A stretch of 5,591 nt of DNA from Sphingobacterium thalpophilum. GTDB taxonomy: Bacteria; Bacteroidota; Bacteroidia; Flavobacteriales; Flavobacteriaceae. A program made the translations under genes and the position numbers. This document shows, piece by piece, positions 1-3,703 of the stretch. The notes below the pieces were generated by a model that did no database searches, was not told where the DNA came from, and worked only from the letters and a program-made list of their open reading frames with translations. Where the stretch lies: contig CALPOS020000149.1 of assembly GCA_943325255.2 (NCBI GenBank), forward strand, positions 1 to 5,591. The letters are read 5' to 3'. How positions within the stretch are numbered: position 1 is the first letter of the stretch; each line of letters opens with the position of its first letter.

Positions 1-2
1 AT

Positions 3-64
3 AAGCAAAAGTTTAGTATTTATTTGAAAATAAGCACTTTAAATATACTAACTTTTGCTTTTTT
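3..64 (+). terminator. Probable rho-independent terminator of an upstream gene
   Basis: An imperfect inverted repeat pairs 3-19 with 45-60: AAGCAAAAGTT(T)AGTAT against ATACTAACTTTTGCTT. This gives 16 pairs with a single bulged T at 14. The loop is 25 nt (20-44), and the right arm runs directly into TTTT (61-64). The T tract lies on the + strand side, so it would terminate a rightward gene ending before the window. The stem is AT-rich and the loop long, so efficiency is uncertain. No gene is visible in 1-155. Confidence 0.6.
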
Positions 65-130
65 ATCCAAATTATTTTCTAAAAATTATGTCGAACTCAC
101 GTTAAATAGAATTTACTTTGGAGTAATTTT

Positions 131-138
131 TACTTTTG
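131..138 (+). promoter_or_regulatory. Possible pyrD promoter, -7 element TACTTTTG
   Basis: TACTTTTG matches the Bacteroidota -7 consensus TAnnTTTG and ends 17 nt before the chosen pyrD ATG. That would leave a leader of roughly 10-14 nt. No good TTTG is seen about 19 nt further upstream; the region around 101-114 is only weakly similar. The -33 half is therefore unsupported. The upstream hairpin ending near 64 would insulate this promoter from earlier transcription. Confidence 0.4.
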
Positions 139-155
139 TCAAACAACAACGCAGC

Positions 156-1175
156 ATGTACAAACTCCTCATTCGTCCGATACTTTTTTGGTTTGATCCA
201 GAAGAAGTGCATTATTTTACTTTCAAATGGATTCGCATTTTGAATTTGATTCCCGGATTTTCTTGGCTTTGTAAATCTTTATATACTGTTGATGATAAAC
301 GATTAGAACGTGAAGTCTTTGGATTGAAATTTAAAAATCCCGTTGGACTAGCAGCAGGTTTTGATAAAGATGCGAAATTGTACAAGGAACTATCAAACTT
401 TGGCTTTGGCTTTATTGAAATCGGAACAGTCACACCGAAACCTCAAGAAGGCAATCCTAAGAAACGACTTTTCCGTTTGCGGGAAGACAGCGCGATTATC
501 AACCGAATGGGATTTAATAATGGTGGTGTCGCGGCGGCTGTCGAGCGATTGAAAGAAAATAGCGGCATTTTGATCGGCGGGAATATTGGCAAAAATAAAG
601 TCACGCCAAACGAAGAAGCCACTTCTGATTATGAAATCTGTTTCGATGCGTTGTATGACGTTGTCGATTATTTTGTAGTGAATGTAAGTTCACCTAACAC
701 GCCGAATTTAAGAGCGTTACAAGACAAAGAACCGTTAACACAATTGCTGCAAACGTTGCAGGATAAAAATGAAACCAAGCCGAAAGCCAAACCGATTCTA
801 TTGAAAATTGCGCCAGATTTGACTGACGAACAATTACTTGATATCATTGATATTATTGCGACCACCAAAATCGCTGGTGTCATTGCAACAAACACTACGA
901 TTTCTAGAGACGGATTGCAATCGCCAAATAAAAATGAAACAGGCGGACTCTCCGGAAAACCGTTGACGAAACGTGCTACAGAAGTGATTCGATTTCTGTC
1001 AGAGCAAAGCAACAAAGCCTTTCCGATTATTGGCGTAGGAGGTATTCATACTGCTGAAGATGCGATGGAGAAATTGGAAGCTGGTGCAAGTTTAGTGCAA
1101 TTGTACACAGGTTTTATTTACGAAGGTCCAGCTTTGGTGAAAGCGATTAATGAGAAGATTTTAGAGCGATTGTAA
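156..1175 (+). CDS. pyrD: Dihydroorotate dehydrogenase (quinone), class 2 PyrD
   Basis: Oxidises dihydroorotate to orotate in de novo UMP synthesis, passing electrons through FMN to membrane quinone. The protein is 339 aa, a normal class 2 length. An N-terminal amphipathic helix region (residues 1-40, starting MYKLLIRPILFWFDPE) is the membrane and quinone-docking part typical of class 2. The barrel follows: VGLAAGFDKD (63-72), EIGTVTPKPQ (88-97), NRMGFNN (116-122), GGNIGKNK (141-148), and NVSSPNTPNLR (176-186), in which S179 should be the catalytic base that distinguishes class 2 from the Cys of class 1. Further on are KIAPDL (217-222), the FMN-phosphate loop GVGGI (293-297) and QLYTGF (315-320). 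The reading frame stays open upstream to a TTG at 24, but that 44-residue extension is unlike the family and crosses the terminator hairpin. I therefore chose ATG 156, where family homology begins. The 3' end overlaps the convergent DUF3307 gene by 15 bp. Confidence 0.95.
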   Translation: MYKLLIRPILFWFDPEEVHYFTFKWIRILNLIPGFSWLCKSLYTVDDKRLEREVFGLKFKNPVGLAAGFDKDAKLYKELSNFGFGFIEIGTVTPKPQEGNPKKRLFRLREDSAIINRMGFNNGGVAAAVERLKENSGILIGGNIGKNKVTPNEEATSDYEICFDALYDVVDYFVVNVSSPNTPNLRALQDKEPLTQLLQTLQDKNETKPKAKPILLKIAPDLTDEQLLDIIDIIATTKIAGVIATNTTISRDGLQSPNKNETGGLSGKPLTKRATEVIRFLSEQSNKAFPIIGVGGIHTAEDAMEKLEAGASLVQLYTGFIYEGPALVKAINEKILERL

Positions 1176-1874
1176 AAGCCCGTACTGCACTAACAATCCA
1201 GTTGCAATTGCGATTCCAAAACTCAATAAAGTCCCGATTAAGACATACTCTGTCAGTTTGCGATCTTGTGCTTCTTTCAAATCTCCAAAACGAAAAATCG
1301 ATTTGGCAGCTAGTAAAAATCCAATCGCCTCAAAATGTCCTGTGAGTATAAAGCAGTAGATGAGCAAACGTTCTAGCATCCCAATGTAATTTCCTGCATT
1401 TTGCAATGAGTCGTCGCCCTTGTCTTTGCTTTCTGGCGTCCAGATCGAAATACCATTTTTGATGAGAATTGACGTTGGAAAGGTGACAAAAACAATTCCT
1501 GTAATTACAATCCAAAACCGTGGATCTAGCGTTGTGTTTTCGAAGTTCGGTTTCGCATACACTAGAGCGATTACGATTAATGAAACCAAATGCATGAGTT
1601 GATCACCCAGAAACCAAATGCGTTTCGTTTTTTTCTTTTGAAAATACAATTTGACAGAATCGATCATTCCATGAATTAGCGCTAAACCAGCTGCATATGG
1701 AATAAAAGCAATTTCTCCGACCAATGTTGCTGCTAATACGCCATGTAACAAGACATGAAAATAGAGGTACTTGCTTTTTAGTTTGTTATTTTCTTTATCG
1801 ATGATCCAAGAGTTTGGCTGCAACAAGAAGTCAGCAAGTAAATGGGCGAGGAGCAATTTTACAAATAATATCAT
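1161..1874 (-). CDS. DUF3307 family multi-pass membrane protein
   Basis: A 237-residue hydrophobic protein of unknown function with about seven predicted membrane segments (roughly residues 1-19, 37-57, 58-77, 93-107, 119-138, 165-190, 208-233). The opening LLLAHLLADFLLQP (7-20) is the hallmark of DUF3307. Other polar residues in or beside membrane segments are H40, H44, H68-x3-D72-x2-K75 and D91-Q92-x2-H95. A soluble, charged linker (about 145-160) separates an N-terminal half from a C-terminal part containing GNYIGMLERLL (161-171), AAKSIFRFGDL (189-199) and TEYVLIGTLLSF (208-219). The His/Asp pattern is reminiscent of membrane-embedded metal-dependent hydrolases, but I have no proof of enzymatic activity. 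It lies 3 nt downstream of the SatD-family gene, so the two should be cotranscribed and translationally coupled. The start ATG at 1874 fits the family N-terminus. The stop lies inside the pyrD 3' end, leaving no room for a conventional terminator between them. Confidence 0.87.
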   Translation of the reverse strand: MILFVKLLLAHLLADFLLQPNSWIIDKENNKLKSKYLYFHVLLHGVLAATLVGEIAFIPYAAGLALIHGMIDSVKLYFQKKKTKRIWFLGDQLMHLVSLIVIALVYAKPNFENTTLDPRFWIVITGIVFVTFPTSILIKNGISIWTPESKDKGDDSLQNAGNYIGMLERLLIYCFILTGHFEAIGFLLAAKSIFRFGDLKEAQDRKLTEYVLIGTLLSFGIAIATGLLVQYGLLQSL

Positions 1875-1877
1875 GCG

Positions 1878-2483
1878 TTATTTTTTTTGAATATTTTCAC
1901 TGTAATAGTTTTCCAATTCTAACACTAAATCAAAATTAGCTCTTTTTCTTCGTCGACTCACCGCTGCTTGATTGATTCCTAATCGTTGTCCAATTTCTTC
2001 TTGAGAAAGCGACTGATTTTCGATGGCGACAAGCACCAATTCGGCAGATTGCACCAACCATTGATTCATAAAAGTCAATCCCAATCGCAACATCAAATTT
2101 ATTTTCGCATCAAAATCAGATTGTCCGCTACTGATAGCCAAGGTGATTTTCTGTTTTTTCAACGTTTCGAAAAGTTCTCCCGAACGCACAAATGCAGTTC
2201 CGTTGCTTTCGGAAATTTTTTCGGCATTATGGCTTTTTTCGCCAATTCCAATAGCCATTCTGGCATCGAGTCTAAGCGTTTTTAAGTAGGCTTTTATTTG
2301 AATGGCAATTTGCAGCGCTTCCGCTGGATTATCGATTTCTAGTTGAAATTCATCTCCGCGGTAAATCTCCCATCGACTAGGATTCGGTCCAATCGTGTTT
2401 AATATTTTCTTCAAACCATTCATCCAGACGTCGGAGGGCAGCTTTCTGGAGTTGATGATGTCACCGGTGAGTACACTAATCAT
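1878..2483 (-). CDS. SatD family protein with C-terminal helix-turn-helix
   Basis: A 201-residue soluble protein of the SatD family, named after a gene of the Streptococcus mutans sat (secretion and acid tolerance) locus; its biochemical role is not established. The N-terminal domain (about 1-150) begins ISVLTGDIINSR (2-13), then WEIYRGDEFQLEI (38-50), ARMAIGIGE (74-82) and a GTAFVRSGELFETL stretch (95-108). This order of motifs resembles the palm domain of class III nucleotide cyclases and GGDEF proteins, with D8 and D44 in the places of the two metal-binding Asp residues. That likeness is my inference. The C-terminal part has a clear helix-turn-helix, LSQEEIGQRLGINQAAVSRRRKRA (159-182), suggesting DNA binding. 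It is the first gene of a two-gene operon with the DUF3307 membrane protein. Upstream sit three dyads at 28-bp spacing that may be its own operators. Ribosome binding signal is weak (GGAA just before the ATG). Confidence 0.87.
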   Translation of the reverse strand: MISVLTGDIINSRKLPSDVWMNGLKKILNTIGPNPSRWEIYRGDEFQLEIDNPAEALQIAIQIKAYLKTLRLDARMAIGIGEKSHNAEKISESNGTAFVRSGELFETLKKQKITLAISSGQSDFDAKINLMLRLGLTFMNQWLVQSAELVLVAIENQSLSQEEIGQRLGINQAAVSRRRKRANFDLVLELENYYSENIQKK

Positions 2484-2502
2484 ATTTCCATGAATTTAAA
2501 AT

Positions 2503-2578
2503 TATTACCAAATAACGTAATATTTTTTATTATTACCAAATTATGTAATATTTTTTATTATTACGGTATTGTGTAATA
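2503..2578. promoter_or_regulatory. Triple operator-like array, TATTAC-N8-GTAATA x3
   Basis: Three perfect 6-bp inverted half-sites, each TATTAC-N8-GTAATA, lie at 2503-2522, 2531-2550 and 2559-2578, with an exact 28-bp period. Sites 1 and 2 share most of their 28-bp unit, including the spacer start CAAAT and the following T tract. In site 3 the spacer has diverged (GGTATTGT) but both half-sites are intact. Site 1 ends 19 bp from the SatD start codon and overlaps its putative -7 element. Site 3 ends 60 bp before the lyase ATG. Such dyads typically bind a dimeric helix-turn-helix regulator; the SatD-family protein itself is the obvious nearby candidate. Confidence 0.75.
2509..2540 (-). promoter_or_regulatory. 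Possible promoter of the SatD-DUF3307 operon
   Basis: On the minus strand the spacer of dyad 2 supplies TTTG (complement of 2537-2540) as a -33 element. After 20 nt the spacer of dyad 1 supplies GTTATTTG (complement of 2509-2516), which resembles TAnnTTTG at six of eight positions. Transcription would start near 2502-2505, giving a leader of about 20 nt. Both promoter elements sit inside the N8 spacers of operator dyads, so a bound regulator would be expected to block them. The -7 match is imperfect. Confidence 0.4.
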
Positions 2579-2600
2579 AATTAATTTAGAGAAAAAACGA

Positions 2601-2631
2601 TTTCGTAAAATCCAATACTTTGTTATCTTTG
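2601..2631 (+). promoter_or_regulatory. Promoter of the HMG-CoA lyase gene
   Basis: TATCTTTG (2624-2631) is a perfect match to the Bacteroidota -7 consensus TAnnTTTG. TTTCG at 2601-2605, 18 nt upstream, is an imperfect -33 TTTG. Only 7 nt separate the -7 box from the ATG at 2639, so transcription would begin within a few bases of the start codon and the mRNA would be nearly or fully leaderless. Confidence 0.6.
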
Positions 2632-2638
2632 GCGCTCT

Positions 2639-3502
2639 ATGGAATCAATCAAAATCATCGAATGTCCGCGCGATGCCATGCAAGGTATCAAACCGTTTAT
2701 TCCCACGGAACGAAAGGTGACGTATATTCAGTCGCTGTTGCGCGTGGGTTTTGATACCATCGATTTCGGGAGTTTTGTCTCGCCAAAAGCCATCCCACAA
2801 ATGCAAGACACTGCGGAGGTTTTAGCCCAACTCGATTTGTCGCAAACCACCAGCAAACTGCTCGCTATTATCGCCAATACACAAGGAGCGCAAGCCGCCG
2901 CTACTCATAAAGAAATACAGTATTTGGGTTTCCCGTTTTCGATATCGGAGAATTTTCAAATGCGAAATACCCACAAAACTATTGCAGAGTCGTTGGTGAC
3001 GTTAGAAGAAATTCTCAACATCGCCGATGCCAATAATAAGGAAGTGGTCGCGTATTTGTCAATGGGATTTGGCAATCCGTATGGCGATCCGTGGAATGTG
3101 GAGATTGTGGGCGAATGGACACAAAAACTGTCCACGATGGGCGTGAAGATTCTGTCGTTGTCGGATACCATTGGCAGTTCGACACCTGAAGTGATTTCTT
3201 ATTTGTTTTCGAATTTAATTCCACAATATCCGAGCATCGAGTTTGGCGCGCACTTGCATACGACGCCTGACAAATGGTTTGAGAAAATGGATGCCGCTTA
3301 CAAAGCAGGTTGTCGTCGTTATGATGGCGCCATTCAAGGTTTTGGAGGTTGTCCGATGGCGAAAGACGATTTGACGGGCAATATGCCGACGGAGAAAATG
3401 TTGTCGTATTTCACGGCTCAAAAGGCGAATACGAATACGAGTCCAATGAGTTTCGAAAGCAGTTATAACGAAGCGTCGAAGTTGTTTGGCGAGTTTCATT
3501 AG
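2639..3502 (+). CDS. Hydroxymethylglutaryl-CoA lyase family protein
   Basis: Expected to cleave 3-hydroxy-3-methylglutaryl-CoA into acetyl-CoA and acetoacetate, the last step of leucine breakdown, in the cytoplasm. It is a 287-residue DRE-TIM metallolyase barrel of normal bacterial length. Visible motifs are IIECPRDAMQG (6-16, with R11 and D12 as catalytic Arg and metal ligand), DFGSFVSPKAIPQM (42-55), LSLSDTIGSSTPE (172-184), the metal-binding pair H205 and H207 in GAHLHTTP, the catalytic cysteine C238 in GFGGCPM (234-240), and N248 in TGNMPTE. Compared with the human enzyme from memory, E72 corresponds to D42, HCHD to HLHT, and the loop after the cysteine is one residue longer, so this is a divergent subtype. 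The start ATG agrees with the usual N-terminus of the subtype and lies 7 nt after a TAnnTTTG box. It stands alone, divergent from the SatD gene and convergent with the ATPase. A related DRE-TIM lyase activity cannot be excluded. Confidence 0.85.
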   Translation: MESIKIIECPRDAMQGIKPFIPTERKVTYIQSLLRVGFDTIDFGSFVSPKAIPQMQDTAEVLAQLDLSQTTSKLLAIIANTQGAQAAATHKEIQYLGFPFSISENFQMRNTHKTIAESLVTLEEILNIADANNKEVVAYLSMGFGNPYGDPWNVEIVGEWTQKLSTMGVKILSLSDTIGSSTPEVISYLFSNLIPQYPSIEFGAHLHTTPDKWFEKMDAAYKAGCRRYDGAIQGFGGCPMAKDDLTGNMPTEKMLSYFTAQKANTNTSPMSFESSYNEASKLFGEFH

Positions 3503-3505
3503 GAG

Positions 3506-3608
3506 CTAATCCGGCTATCATTCCAATCTTTTTTGTTTTGTCACTCCGAGCGCAGTCGAGGAGCTTTTTACATAAACAAAAAAGGATTTTCCCTTCTATC
3601 CGGGCTAG
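3506..3608. repeat. Compound inverted repeat (103 nt) with nested insert
   Basis: Two nested stems fold this spacer into one hairpin. The outer stem pairs 3506-3517 (CTAATCCGGCTA) with 3597-3608 (TATCCGGGCTAG), imperfectly. The inner stem pairs 3525-3538 (AATCTTTTTTGTTT) with 3574-3588 (AAACAAAAAAGGATT), 14 pairs with one bulged G at 3584. The apical 35 nt hold a separate GC-rich hairpin. It begins 3 nt after the lyase stop codon. The pattern resembles dispersed intergenic elements I associate with flavobacterial genomes; copy number cannot be tested here. Confidence 0.65.
3541..3569 (+). terminator. GC-rich hairpin plus T tract; likely terminator
   Basis: TCACTCCGAGCGCAGTCGAG followed by GAGC folds as CTCC (3544-3547) with GGAG (3560-3563), extended across an internal loop by GA (3548-3549) with TC (3556-3557). 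It is followed by TTTTT (3565-3569). Position 38 nt after the lyase stop fits a rho-independent terminator for that gene. The same sequence type (CTCCGAGCGCAGTCGAG) recurs near gene ends in many Flavobacteriaceae to my recollection, so it is also probably a dispersed repeat. Confidence 0.6.
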
Positions 3609-3610
3609 GG

Positions 3611-3690
3611 TTTAATCGTTTAATCGTAAGTTCGGTTAACCGATTCAACGATTTAACGAATCCACGATTCACCGCTTAAACGAATTCACG
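3611..3690. repeat. Ten-unit degenerate octamer array ending in CG
   Basis: Ten consecutive 8-nt units with no slip, every one ending in CG: TTTAATCG, TTTAATCG, TAAGTTCG, GTTAACCG, ATTCAACG, ATTTAACG, AATCCACG, ATTCACCG, CTTAAACG, AATTCACG. The first two are identical. The right-hand ones approximate ATTYAACG, which is close to the inverse of the left-hand units, so 3611-3626 can pair with 3641-3656 (14 of 16). A perfect 12-bp palindrome, TCGGTTAACCGA, lies at 3632-3643. It fills the gap between the compound hairpin and the ATPase stop codon. Function unknown. Confidence 0.7.
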
Positions 3691-3703
3691 GTTCGCCCAA
3701 CCA

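Noticed and set aside
24..155. 44-residue N-terminal extension of PyrD starting at TTG 24
   Set aside because: It runs through a terminator hairpin and a promoter-like box, has a non-standard start, and does not resemble the PyrD family, whose N-terminus begins at ATG 156.
668..1015. 115-codon minus-strand ORF within pyrD
   Set aside because: Antisense to the conserved FMN-binding and catalytic segments of PyrD; composition is that of a mirrored coding frame.
2503..2578. CRISPR array interpretation of the 28-bp repeats
   Set aside because: The repeats are directly abutting with no unique spacers, are internally palindromic, and number only three; they fit operators far better.
3506..3690. 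tRNA or other classical RNA gene in the convergent spacer
   Set aside because: No cloverleaf, anticodon arm or TPsiC-like GGTTCGAATCC sequence is present; the structure is explained by nested hairpins and octamer repeats.
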